Below the pieces are notes generated by a model. That model saw only the letters and a program-made list of their open reading frames with translations. It did no database searches and was not told the DNA's origin. From contig NZ_LYPF02000001.1 of NCBI RefSeq assembly GCF_001661595.2, forward strand, positions 326,342 to 390,341: a stretch of DNA of 64,000 nt. The letters are read 5' to 3'. Made by a program: the position numbers and the translations under genes. Shown here one piece after another: positions 8,770-17,925 of this stretch; the first letter of the stretch is position 1, and each line of letters starts with the position of its first letter. Origin of the DNA: Crocinitomix algicola (lineage in GTDB: Bacteria > Bacteroidota > Bacteroidia > Flavobacteriales_D > Crocinitomicaceae).

Positions 8770-10170
8770 ATGTGTAAAGAATTTGAAAATAGCAGACGAA
8801 AATTTCTCAAACAACTGGGGGTTGCTACAGCTCTAGGTTTCACTTCGCCTTTATCTTCGTTAGCGAAATTTAAAAGTATCAACTCAATAATGAGTTCACC
8901 TCCTCCCCCACCTTTCGGAGATTATAAAGCAATTGTTTGTATCTTTTTACATGGCGGAAATGACTCTTACAACATGCTTGTACCACGAAGTTTAACCGAA
9001 TACGATCACTATAATGCAACACGATCAAATTTAGCATTAGAACGAGAAGATCTTTTATCGATTGAGAGTGGCGACTTTGGTTTAAACCCATCAATGAGTG
9101 CATTGCAATCGATGTACAATGATGGAGATTTAGCATTTTTAGCCAATATCGGAACCTTAGTAGAACCAATCACCGTAGCTGATTATTATGCTCAATCGAA
9201 ACAGGTACCTCTCGGCCTTTTCTCCCACCTTGACCAATATAAACATTGGCAATCCTCTCGACCTAATGAACGAGTAACAAAAGGCTGGGGTGGTTATATG
9301 GCTGACTTACTTGGCTACACCAACAGCAACGATAAAATATCGATGAATGTTTCCTTGTCGGGCACCAATATTTTTCAAAATGGTGTAAACACTACTCCAT
9401 TTGCCATGAACAACAATGGACCAACATTACCCGTAAATTATTATGCCGAATATGGACATAACCCACAAAGACGCGCAGCCGTAGACAGCATGTTAAATTA
9501 CACATTCGGTGATCCGTTTCAAAACACCTATGCGAATGTGTTGCACGATTCTATTTCTGCTGGAGTCGAGTTCAAAGAAGCAATAGACGAAGTTCCTGAA
9601 TTTTCAACCGTATTTTCACCTGAACGATTATCCCAAGAATTACAGATTATTGCTAAAACGATTGCAGCCAGAGAGACTTTAGGATTTGAAAGACAAATTT
9701 TCTTTGTACGATATGGAGGGTGGGATCACCACGACCAATTAATTACCTCTCAAGGCTACCAACTGAGTGTGGTTAACAATGCGATGGCTGAGTTTAGAAG
9801 CGTTTTAAATGAGATTGGAATGTTCGATAATGTTACAACTTTTGTAGGTTCAGAATTTGCTCGAAAACTATTATCAAATGGTAATGGAAGTGATCATGGA
9901 TGGGGTGGTAACACTATGGTTATGGGAGGCAATGTGAATGGTGGTAATATTTTTGGAACGTACCCAAGTTTGGAAATTGATGGTCCAGAATATTTATACG
10001 GAGGAATAACCGTTCCCACGACTCCAATTGATTCAATGTACGCAGAGTTAGCGCTTTGGTACGGCTTATCACCTAGTGATTTAGGTTATATTTTTCCGAA
10101 TTTAAGTAATTTTCACACGCTAGGAGACCTAAGCACTGATTCACCGCCTATTGGATTTATGAACATGTAG
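8770..10170 (+). CDS. DUF1501 domain protein with Tat signal
   Basis: The N-terminus carries a twin-arginine motif, S8-R9-R10-K11-F12-L13-K14, followed by a hydrophobic stretch, so export through Tat is predicted. The DUF1501 fold is related to the alkaline phosphatase/sulfatase superfamily. Typical segments are FLHGGNDSYNMLVP near residues 58-71, YGGWDHHDQL near 317-326, and DHGWGGNTMVMGGNVNGG near 376-393. It is 466 residues long, in the middle of the DUF1800-DUF1501-T9SS operon. Biochemical activity is unknown for the family. Confidence 0.9.
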   Translation: MCKEFENSRRKFLKQLGVATALGFTSPLSSLAKFKSINSIMSSPPPPPFGDYKAIVCIFLHGGNDSYNMLVPRSLTEYDHYNATRSNLALEREDLLSIESGDFGLNPSMSALQSMYNDGDLAFLANIGTLVEPITVADYYAQSKQVPLGLFSHLDQYKHWQSSRPNERVTKGWGGYMADLLGYTNSNDKISMNVSLSGTNIFQNGVNTTPFAMNNNGPTLPVNYYAEYGHNPQRRAAVDSMLNYTFGDPFQNTYANVLHDSISAGVEFKEAIDEVPEFSTVFSPERLSQELQIIAKTIAARETLGFERQIFFVRYGGWDHHDQLITSQGYQLSVVNNAMAEFRSVLNEIGMFDNVTTFVGSEFARKLLSNGNGSDHGWGGNTMVMGGNVNGGNIFGTYPSLEIDGPEYLYGGITVPTTPIDSMYAELALWYGLSPSDLGYIFPNLSNFHTLGDLSTDSPPIGFMNM

Positions 10171-10174
10171 AATT

Positions 10175-10900
10175 ATGAGAACATTTATTACATTTATAAT
10201 ATTTCTGTTTTATCTGAATAATGGAATAGGACAATGCTATCCCGATCGGCATAATACGTCATGGTTTGATGGTTGGATATCCTGTGATAAAAGTGAAAAC
10301 CCCAACAATAAAAGGGAAGAAAGCCATTGGATTTCTTACGATTTTGGTAAACCATATCAATTAAACGAGTTAAAAATATGGAACATCAACGACCCTGACC
10401 TTGTAGATTATGGGGCAAAAACAGTTATGATTGACTACTCGGTTGATGGATTAAATTGGATTGAGCATGGATTAGAAACATTCCCAAAAGCCCCTGGAAA
10501 CAGCAGGTATGAAGGAAGTCAAATCACCCATTTCAACGGAATAAAAGCACGTTTTCTTTTAATTACAATTGTTGATAATTATGGTGGGGATTGTACAGGT
10601 TTTTCAGAGTTACGTGTCGAAGTTGATACAGCTAAAGATGAACAAGAAGATATTTGCATTATAGCTGACATCTACCCCAACCCTTTTGAAAGCACGTTTA
10701 CAGTCTTTCTTGAAAAAAAATGTTTAGGAGAAGCCTTCATAGCAGTTGAAGATGTTTCTGGTAGGACGGTTATTGAAGAAAGCGTAATTAAATTATACGA
10801 TTCTAAAAACATAGACGGACAGCATCTTTTACCAGGAATTTATTACGTTTGTCTGCGAAACGGTGAAATTAAAGAGCGATACAAAATTGTTAAACTTTAA
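10175..10900 (+). CDS. Discoidin-like T9SS-sorted protein
   Basis: The 241-residue protein has a signal peptide (about 1-20) and then a galactose-binding-like (F5/8 type C, discoidin) region with SHWISYDFGKPYQLNELKIW and a later GFSELRVEV strand. The last ~75 residues form a T9SS type A sorting domain, with IYPNPFEST at its start and a LLPGIYYVCLRNGE segment near its end. It is therefore predicted to be carried across the outer membrane and anchored or released. It lies 4 bases after the DUF1501 gene. Carbohydrate binding is an inference from the fold. Confidence 0.85.
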   Translation: MRTFITFIIFLFYLNNGIGQCYPDRHNTSWFDGWISCDKSENPNNKREESHWISYDFGKPYQLNELKIWNINDPDLVDYGAKTVMIDYSVDGLNWIEHGLETFPKAPGNSRYEGSQITHFNGIKARFLLITIVDNYGGDCTGFSELRVEVDTAKDEQEDICIIADIYPNPFESTFTVFLEKKCLGEAFIAVEDVSGRTVIEESVIKLYDSKNIDGQHLLPGIYYVCLRNGEIKERYKIVKL

Positions 10901-10902
10901 AA

Positions 10903-11496
10903 ATGCGGAAAGTTTCAAATGCTTCGGAATATGTAGCATCCCAAGATAAATGGAAAGAAGAAATAATTCTTTTGCGTGAATTATGTTTGCAAACAGAATT
11001 AGAAGAAACTATTAAATGGGGAATTCCTACTTACACCTACCGTAATAATAATATAGTTGGTATAGCATCGTTTAAAAATCATTGTGCACTATGGTTTCAT
11101 CAAGGTGTATTTTTAAAAGATCAGAAAAAAATTTTAATTAACGCAAATAAGGAGCAAACCAAAGGGTTAAGACAATTACGGTTTAAAGACAAAAGTGAAA
11201 TTAATCCTGAAATCATTTTAGAATACCTCAAAGAATCCATCCAAAACGAAAAAGAAGGCAAACGAATAAGACCACAAAAAACTGCAGTTTTAACGTTACC
11301 GGAAGAACTTTCAAACTTTTTTAAAGAAAACCCCAGAATCAAAGATCAATTCAACCAATTAACAGCATATAAACAAAAAGAATATGCTGAATTTATCGGG
11401 TCAGCTAAAAAACATCCTACAAGAATTAAGCGATTGGAAAAATCCATTCCTTTGATTCAAAAAGGACTTGGCTTGAATGATAAATACAGAGATTAA
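10903..11496 (+). CDS. DUF1801/YdeI (OmdA) family protein
   Basis: Residues 1-110 resemble the DUF1801/YdhG domain (EETIKWGIPTYTY and FKNHCALWFHQG). The C-terminal 60 residues are the OmdA/YdeI helical repeat (LPEELSNFFKENP and KQKEYAEFIGSAKKHPTRIKR). The family is widespread in Bacteroidota and without a settled function. It has no signal peptide. It starts 2 bases after the T9SS gene and may be co-transcribed, although its role looks unrelated to export. Confidence 0.85.
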   Translation: MRKVSNASEYVASQDKWKEEIILLRELCLQTELEETIKWGIPTYTYRNNNIVGIASFKNHCALWFHQGVFLKDQKKILINANKEQTKGLRQLRFKDKSEINPEIILEYLKESIQNEKEGKRIRPQKTAVLTLPEELSNFFKENPRIKDQFNQLTAYKQKEYAEFIGSAKKHPTRIKRLEKSIPLIQKGLGLNDKYRD

Positions 11497-11542
11497 ACCA
11501 ACGACACATTGTGATTCTGCGTTACTTTGACAAACGTGGCTT

Positions 11543-12457
11543 ATGCAAAGTTCAATCCTTTTTAACATCCTCCCATTACTACTCCTTCATTTAAACACTT
11601 TATCACAAGCATCCCCCATTTATTTTGAAAACACCCCAACTTGGTATGGTGAAGAGTATGTAGGACCTATGGTTGCCGATGACATGATAGGATGGATAGA
11701 CGAGTTTACTTACAAGTGTGACGAGCCACAAATAGAACTCGGAGAAAATGATTACCACATTATTTCAAAAAATATTTGTAGAAACCCAAATATTGGAGGA
11801 CCAGAATCATAACATGAAGTGGAAAACGATTTTATTTTTTACGTTCGTCAAGAAGGAAGAAAAATATATTCATATACCGATGGTCAAGATTCGTTATTTA
11901 TCTCGTATGAGTTAAATGTAGGTGATCATTTTGGAGGTCAATTTGGAGCAATACATCCTGAAATGACTGTACAAAAAATTGACTCTATTTTAGTTGGTGA
12001 TGCCTATCGAAATCAATTTTTTACAGATACTTTAGATGATGAGTTCCCAGACGCACATGTATTAGAAGGGATAGGGTATTTTGGCTATACAAATGATGAA
12101 TATAATGTTTTTTTTCTGAGCGAAATCACTTCGTATGGTTCGTTTTGGGATTTGGATTTTGCATATTACCTCAATTGTTATGGAGAACTGGATGAAAAAA
12201 AATGGCCGTCAGACGGGCCTGCAAAATGCGCGCTTAATTTAAACCTCAATGAAGAAAAGCATACACTATTAAACATCCATCCTATTCCTGCAATAAATCA
12301 ATTAGAAATCAACTCGCCTTTTGAAATTCGACAAATCACACTATATAATCAAAGTGGATTTTTAATAGCGAACACAAACTATTCGTCGGTAAATAATGTA
12401 AATTTACCATTAGTTGGTTATTCTCCCGGAATGTACTTTATTGAAATTCAACACTAG
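11543..12457 (+). pseudogene. T9SS-sorted exported protein gene split by an in-frame TAA
   Basis: A signal peptide (MQSSILFNILPLLLLHLNT) opens a frame that stops at TAA 11810-11812, and the same frame resumes at once and runs to 12457. The only start just after the stop is a GTG at 11819, which would make a protein lacking export signals. Reading through gives ~304 codons: an N-terminal part with FENTPTWYGEEY, a middle with FYVRQEGRKIYSY and ISYELNVGDHF (a pattern common in Bacteroidota secreted proteins), and a T9SS sorting domain from IHPIPAINQ to PGMYFIEIQ. A nonsense mutation in one gene is the simplest reading; a sequencing error or stop read-through are alternatives. Confidence 0.75.
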
Positions 12458-12491
12458 GGCGGCTTCACGGTTCGTAAAATAATCATTCACT

Positions 12492-12524
12492 AAAAAAGCA
12501 CTCCTATTTCTAGAAGTGCTTTAG
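12492..12524 (-). terminator. Terminator of the glutamine synthetase gene
   Basis: AGCACT and AGTGCT with an inner CTA/TAG pair form a hairpin. On the minus strand it is followed by a run of T, so it ends the glnN transcript. Confidence 0.75.
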
Positions 12525-12546
12525 TATTAAATACCCTATTAATCCT

Positions 12547-14736
12547 CTATTTTGTAAACAAGAGTTCGCGTAATTTTGGTAATGGCCATATATTGTCATC
12601 AACCATTATTTCCAATTTATCTGCATGGTAACGAATATCATCAAACTTTGCTTTCACATTATCACAATAGGCATAAGCTTTCTCGCGCGCATCTTCGATT
12701 AAATTAGCTTTTTTACGTTCTTCAATCATATCATTCACCTTGTCATTCAACCCATTAATATGTTTAGAAATGGATTTAATAAAGTTTATTTGAGTTCGTG
12801 CAGCTTCCTGTCCTTCTTTTCCACCAACCACTTCCATTACACCGCGCGCATTATCAATCAGCGTATTTTGATATTTGATTGCAGCAGGCATTATGTGATT
12901 TTTGGCAATATCCCCCATAATACGCGCTTCAATTTGAATTTTCAGAATATAATTCTCTAATTCTATTTCGTGACGAGCCTCAAGTTCTACTGGAGATAAT
13001 ACCCCCATAGTATCAAACAATTCTTTCACTTCTTTCCTTCCAAAAACATCCAAAGCTCTTGGAGTATCTTTAAGGTTAGACAAACCTCTTTTTTCAGCCT
13101 CTTTAACCCATTCATCACCATAACCATTCCCTTCGAATCGAATTTTCTTAGATGCCGCGATTAATTTCTGAAGTTCTTTTAAAATTGCCTCATCTCTTTT
13201 ATCTCCACTTTCTATTCTAGCGTCAACGTTCTGTTTAAATTCTTCGAGTTGTTCTGCCATTATTGTGTTTAACACAGTCATAGCTTGAGCACAATTCGCT
13301 GTAGAACCAACAGCTCTAAATTCAAATTTATTACCTGTAAAGGCAAATGGAGAAGTTCTATTTCTATCTGTGTTATCTAAAAGAATTTGAGGAATCTTAC
13401 CAATGTTTAATTTAAGTTCAGTTTTTGCTTCAGGAGTCATTTTACCTGCAGAAATACTTTTCTCCAAGTCGTCTAACATTTTTGTCAATTGCGAACCGAT
13501 AAAAACAGAAATAATCGCCGGAGGTGCTTCATTGGCTCCTAAACGATGATCATTTCCCGCTGAAGCAATTGAAGCTCTTAACAAATCTGCATTCTTATGA
13601 ATTGCCATAATTGTGTTAACGAAGAAGGTCAAAAACCTCAGGTTAGATTTCGGGTTCTTGCCAGGCTGAAGAAGATTGACACCAGTATTTGTTCCTAATG
13701 ACCAGTTATTATGTTTACCCGAACCATTTATACCGGCGAATGGCTTCTCATGTAAGAGTACTCTGAAATTATGTTTCGCAGCCGTTTTCTCCATTACATC
13801 CATTAATAACAGATTGTGATCATTGGCTACATTTACTTCTTCGAACATTGGGGCACATTCAAATTGATTCGGAGCAACCTCATTATGACGTGTCGTTACT
13901 GGTATCCCTAACAAGTGAGATTCATATTCAAAATCCCGCATAAACGCTGTAACACGCTCTGGGATTGATCCAAAATAATGATCATCTAATTGCTGTCCTT
14001 TAGCTGGAGAATGCCCAAACACCGCTCTTCCCGTCATCATAAGATCCGGTCGTGCGTTGTAAAGCGCAGTATCAACAAGAAAATACTCTTGTTCCCACCC
14101 TAATGTAGCTTTCACATTTGTTACATTCTTATCGAAGTATTGGCAAACATCTTTAGCGATTTTCTCTACAGCAGAAAGCGCTTTAATCAATGGCATCTTA
14201 TAATCTAAAGCTTCTCCAGTATAAGCAATAAAAATAGTTGGAATACACAATGTCTTACCGATTACAAAAGCAGGAGAAGAAGGGTCCCAGGCTGTGTAAC
14301 CTCTCGCCTCAAAGGTATTTCTTATTCCGCCATTGGGAAAAGATGAGGCATCTGGTTCTTGCTGAACCAATAATTCACCTTCAAATCTTTCTATCGCTTT
14401 ACCCGGACCAATCGGCTTGAAAAAACCATCATGTTTTTCTGCTGTTGATCCTGTCAAAGGCTGAAACCAGTGCGTATAATGGGTTGCTCCTTTAGAAATT
14501 GCCCAATCTTTCATTGCAGTAGCAATTTGATCGGCATGCAAGCGATCTACAGGTGTTCCATGTTCAACAGCTGACTTTACGACTTTATAAGCCTCCTCTG
14601 TTAAACATTCCCGCATTTTATCTAAGTGAAACGTATTTTCACCAAAATACTCTGATACGCGTCTTGAACCCGTATCAACATGATTTGCTTCTCTATGAAG
14701 AACTTCATCTAAGGCACTCTTTCTAGAATTTGACAT
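12547..14736 (-). CDS. glnN: Glutamine synthetase type III
   Basis: The enzyme makes glutamine from glutamate, ammonia and ATP. The 729-residue length is that of the GSIII family, much longer than GSI. Diagnostic segments include HYTHWFQPLTG near 83-93, GINGSGKHNNWSLGTNTGVN (the GSIII ATP/glutamate region) and NRTSPFAFTGNKFEFRAVGS. The ATG at 14736 gives the canonical N-terminus MSNSRKSALDEVL. A longer frame to 14811 runs across the promoter and is rejected. Expression is from its own -7 element 16 bases upstream. Nitrogen assimilation is its established role. Confidence 0.95.
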   Translation of the reverse strand: MSNSRKSALDEVLHREANHVDTGSRRVSEYFGENTFHLDKMRECLTEEAYKVVKSAVEHGTPVDRLHADQIATAMKDWAISKGATHYTHWFQPLTGSTAEKHDGFFKPIGPGKAIERFEGELLVQQEPDASSFPNGGIRNTFEARGYTAWDPSSPAFVIGKTLCIPTIFIAYTGEALDYKMPLIKALSAVEKIAKDVCQYFDKNVTNVKATLGWEQEYFLVDTALYNARPDLMMTGRAVFGHSPAKGQQLDDHYFGSIPERVTAFMRDFEYESHLLGIPVTTRHNEVAPNQFECAPMFEEVNVANDHNLLLMDVMEKTAAKHNFRVLLHEKPFAGINGSGKHNNWSLGTNTGVNLLQPGKNPKSNLRFLTFFVNTIMAIHKNADLLRASIASAGNDHRLGANEAPPAIISVFIGSQLTKMLDDLEKSISAGKMTPEAKTELKLNIGKIPQILLDNTDRNRTSPFAFTGNKFEFRAVGSTANCAQAMTVLNTIMAEQLEEFKQNVDARIESGDKRDEAILKELQKLIAASKKIRFEGNGYGDEWVKEAEKRGLSNLKDTPRALDVFGRKEVKELFDTMGVLSPVELEARHEIELENYILKIQIEARIMGDIAKNHIMPAAIKYQNTLIDNARGVMEVVGGKEGQEAARTQINFIKSISKHINGLNDKVNDMIEERKKANLIEDAREKAYAYCDNVKAKFDDIRYHADKLEIMVDDNIWPLPKLRELLFTK

Positions 14737-14752
14737 AAAAATATTTTTTTTG

Positions 14753-14760
14753 CAAATATA
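14753..14760 (-). promoter_or_regulatory. -7 promoter element (TATATTTG) for glnN
   Basis: An exact TAnnTTTG match on the minus strand, 16 bases ahead of the ATG at 14736. It also supports the shorter start. Confidence 0.7.
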
Positions 14761-15019
14761 TATGAAAATTTTAGGGGTAACATTAAAAAAATGTAAATTA
14801 TCATCAATCAACCCCTATAAAAAACAGGGTTAAATATCAAAACATGTTGTTTTTGGATTTTAATGATGTCTAAAAGGCATTAGATTGATTACAAAAAAAT
14901 AAAGTCAAATTGTCAGCACCCACGTTATTAACCTGTCAAAAAGTCTTGATTGTGTTAATTTTATTCACTTGGTACTTAAATTGAGTATCACAATTCATAT
15001 TACTCTAAAAATAAAAATT

Positions 15020-15451
15020 ATGACAATTATAAAAAAGAAACAAGAGTTTCCTGTATTTGGAGACGTATTAAGTAATTTATTCGAAGAACGATTTTTCGAA
15101 CCGTTAAAACAGGCAAATACACGCAAAACTCCAGCTGTTAATATTTTCGAAAACGAAACGGAGTTTAAAATTCAATTGGCTAGTCCAGGAATGAAAAAAT
15201 CAGATTTTGATGTTGATGTGACCGATAGCCAATTAACGATATCAGCCGAGATAAGCAGTGAAAAAAATGAGCAAGAAACAAATTATTCATTGCGTGAGTT
15301 TAATTACAGTAAGTTTAGTAGAACTTTCACCTTACCAAAAAATTGTAAAACAGAGGAGATTGGCGGTCAATATACCGACGGAATACTAGAAATAACAATA
15401 CCAAAAATCACAGACTCAGCGAAGGGAACAAAAAAAATAGAGATTAAGTAG
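15020..15451 (+). CDS. Hsp20/alpha-crystallin small heat-shock protein
   Basis: The 143-residue protein is an ATP-independent holdase chaperone. Its alpha-crystallin domain runs from about residue 38 (PAVNIFENETEFKIQLASPG) through SQLTISAEISSE to FSRTFTLPKNC and GILEITIPK near 130. The ATG at 15020 is chosen because MTIIKKKQEFPVFGDVLSNL is the usual N-terminus; the 17 extra upstream residues look like non-coding sequence. No clear TAnnTTTG element lies upstream, consistent with possible stress control by another sigma factor, but no specific heat-shock operator was identified. Confidence 0.92.
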   Translation: MTIIKKKQEFPVFGDVLSNLFEERFFEPLKQANTRKTPAVNIFENETEFKIQLASPGMKKSDFDVDVTDSQLTISAEISSEKNEQETNYSLREFNYSKFSRTFTLPKNCKTEEIGGQYTDGILEITIPKITDSAKGTKKIEIK

Positions 15452-15454
15452 GAT

Positions 15455-15489
15455 AAAAAAAGGGGCTGCAGTATGCGGCCCCTTTTTTT
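15455..15489. terminator. Bidirectional terminator after hsp20
   Basis: AAAAGGGGC and GCCCCTTTT flank an inner GCA/TGC pairing. Runs of A and T lie on both sides, so it can also end the DUF4836 gene coming from the other strand. Confidence 0.85.
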
Positions 15490-15512
15490 ATATTATTCGG
15501 TGTAATTCTTAA

Positions 15513-17099
15513 TCACATCGCTGCCTCTTCTAATTCAGCCTGAATATCTTGTGCTTCTTGTGTTTGCGGACGCTCCTCTGTCAATGAAGAAATTACTTCG
15601 GTCAAAATACGCAAAGCGTTCTTGGAAGTGTCCTTAAATTGAAAAGTCAGCGAAGCATTTTCAACATCACCAGCCCCCTTCAAATAGTCCATCATTTCAA
15701 TTAAGATTTTTTCTTGTCCCATATCATCCATTGCCGCAACTTTATTAAAGTCTAAGAATAATCCCAGTGGTTTATCTCCCAGCACACCTTCTTTATCCGT
15801 GATTGTTTTTGTTGCACCAGACTGAAAAGCTACAGTCCAGGCGCTGTCATTAGATGCAAAGAATACCCCTTCTTTATATGATATATACGCATCTCCATTT
15901 TGACGAATGCCATTTCCTAAATCATTAAAATCTGCCAGCAAGGTTGGAAGTAATTCATCATTATCAATTTTAGCAATAATGGAAAAAACCGGTTGCGGCT
16001 CATGAGATACATAAGGCTCTCCATATCCCCAATCAATAACCTCTTCTTTCACTTCAATACGGTCGATAACAAATAAGATATCTCCATTTAGTATCTCTCC
16101 TGCTTGATTCAATGTCAAACCAAATTCTTCAAGCTCATTTTCAATATCCTTTTCATTCATTAAGGCATCTTCAGCCTTTAAATTCGAAATAAACTTGTCA
16201 ACATCAACAGCATACCCCAATTTAAACATTGGGTCTGAAGACCAACCGTATTTTAAAAGATCGTTACTAATACCCCCTTCTTTCCACAAAACCATTTTTT
16301 CCTTCATTTCGTCAGACAAATTTGAAGTCATATCAAAAACAATGTTCCCATCATTAAAGGAAATGAATAGATCCCCATTACTTTCTTCAATCATTTCTTT
16401 ACTCTTTTTAAGCTCCTCTTCATTACCCATAGCCATATTTTCAAGGTATGAATAAAGTCCCTTTCCATTGATCTTCATCCCAATATCTGCAGAGTTTTCT
16501 AGAAAATCAACATAAGAATCATCCTGATCGCCTCCAGTAGAATTAATTATATTTATTAAATTATCAACTGTCTTCTTCCCTTCTTTCTTCATGTTCCCAC
16601 TCATCATTGCTTGCATGCTCATCGTAATATTGGAAGCCATTATAAACTCCTCATTCCAAGCAACGGCATACATATCATTTTCTTTAATAAAATATTTAAA
16701 ACCATCCTTCTCTTCCACTTTACCATTTAACTCCACTTCCACCAACTCAATAAATGCTTCTTCATCTTTTAAACTTGATATGCCATAAAAATTCGGCAAA
16801 AATTCAGAACCCTTAGCAATAACAATTTGACTTTTATTTTCGAAATCTATCCCCGTTACCGAATCGTCTAAAAAGAAACCAAGTAGCATATTTTGCGTAA
16901 ATGGCAACGCTCCATCCAAAGCTCCAGACTTATCAATTAAACTTTGCGGACTAAAATTGACCACCAGCATTGGGTCATCTATGTTATTAATAAGTGTAGA
17001 AACTTTTGAGCTTCTATTTTCTTCTTTACCACATGAACTAATCAAGAAAATGAAAAGCCCAAAAAACATAACTACTTTAATTATTCTCACCTTTTTCAT
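15513..17099 (-). CDS. DUF4836 family lipoprotein
   Basis: The 528-residue protein starts with a lipoprotein signal ending in LISSC, with C23 as the lipid-modified residue. The body resembles the DUF4836 family of Bacteroidota, seen in MLVVNFSPQSLIDKSG near 44-59, a repeated two-lobed organisation, and a C-terminal glutamate-rich tail. It should sit in the periplasm on a membrane anchor. Function is unknown for the family. A near-match -7 (TAACTTTA on the minus strand at 17118-17125) lies 18 bases ahead of the ATG. Confidence 0.8.
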   Translation of the reverse strand: MKKVRIIKVVMFFGLFIFLISSCGKEENRSSKVSTLINNIDDPMLVVNFSPQSLIDKSGALDGALPFTQNMLLGFFLDDSVTGIDFENKSQIVIAKGSEFLPNFYGISSLKDEEAFIELVEVELNGKVEEKDGFKYFIKENDMYAVAWNEEFIMASNITMSMQAMMSGNMKKEGKKTVDNLINIINSTGGDQDDSYVDFLENSADIGMKINGKGLYSYLENMAMGNEEELKKSKEMIEESNGDLFISFNDGNIVFDMTSNLSDEMKEKMVLWKEGGISNDLLKYGWSSDPMFKLGYAVDVDKFISNLKAEDALMNEKDIENELEEFGLTLNQAGEILNGDILFVIDRIEVKEEVIDWGYGEPYVSHEPQPVFSIIAKIDNDELLPTLLADFNDLGNGIRQNGDAYISYKEGVFFASNDSAWTVAFQSGATKTITDKEGVLGDKPLGLFLDFNKVAAMDDMGQEKILIEMMDYLKGAGDVENASLTFQFKDTSKNALRILTEVISSLTEERPQTQEAQDIQAELEEAAM

Positions 17100-17160
17100 A
17101 ATTTATTTTAATTGCCGGTAAAGTTAATTAAATCTTCTTTCGTTCGGATAAAAATCTACT

Positions 17161-17168
17161 TAACTTTG
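17161..17168 (+). promoter_or_regulatory. -7 promoter element (TAACTTTG) for the 190-residue protein gene
   Basis: An exact TAnnTTTG match ends 4 bases before the ATG at 17173, so the transcript is expected to be leaderless. Confidence 0.65.
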
Positions 17169-17172
17169 CATT

Positions 17173-17745
17173 ATGCACACCATTGAACCTCATTATAATT
17201 GGCGTGGTTTTTATATAGCGTCAGAAGACATACAATCACCTTTTTACGGTAGGATTTACAGTGAATTCGAATTTACTGATACCATATATAATTACTGTAT
17301 TCACCCGCAGTGGGATAATATTGATTCTCCTACCTTATTTCTCAAAGTACTTTACACAGATTATGAAGCTGGATATTCCATAATTGAATTGTTTGGGGAA
17401 TGGAATGATGTCATTCAGAATGATATTATGTTAATCAAGCGTAATTTAATAGAATCGCAAATGGAAAATGGAATTCATAAATTCATTCTTATAGCAGAGA
17501 ACCTTTTAAATTTTCACGGTGAAACTGAAGATTACTATGCAGAATGGTTTGATGAAGTTGAAGAACATGAAGGATGGATTGCTTTGGTTAATTCCCGTGA
17601 GCACGTAAAAGACGAACTTAAAAATTACGATCTGGATTATTATTTTTTAATGGGTGGAGATTTAGAAGAAATTGATTGGCGAACAACGACACCCTCACAA
17701 TTTATACATCGTATTGATAGTTATGTTCAAAAGCGATTAGTGTAA
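17173..17745 (+). CDS. Conserved-looking cytoplasmic protein of unknown function
   Basis: I do not recognise a family for this 190-residue protein. It is rich in aromatic and acidic residues (YNWRGFYIASEDIQSPFYG near the start, WFDEVEEHEGWIALVNSRE in the second half). It has no signal peptide or membrane segment. A leaderless-type promoter and good codon continuity support a real gene. About 180 bases without recognisable content follow before the next gene. Confidence 0.7.
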   Translation: MHTIEPHYNWRGFYIASEDIQSPFYGRIYSEFEFTDTIYNYCIHPQWDNIDSPTLFLKVLYTDYEAGYSIIELFGEWNDVIQNDIMLIKRNLIESQMENGIHKFILIAENLLNFHGETEDYYAEWFDEVEEHEGWIALVNSREHVKDELKNYDLDYYFLMGGDLEEIDWRTTTPSQFIHRIDSYVQKRLV

Positions 17746-17925
17746 CACTTTAAGTATACTCTCCAGTAAAACGTATAAAACATACATTTTAACACCAACT
17801 AATTCAACGCATTAAAAAGTTTCAATTATTTAGGAATACAATAATATTAATTTAATGTTGACTTAAAGTTTTCTTTTCAATTCATTTATTAAGTATATTT
17901 AGCTCAACCAAATAAAAAATAATTT

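Noticed and set aside
14737..14811. N-terminal extension of glutamine synthetase III
   Set aside because: It crosses the TATATTTG promoter element and encodes a non-family sequence; the family N-terminus starts at 14736.
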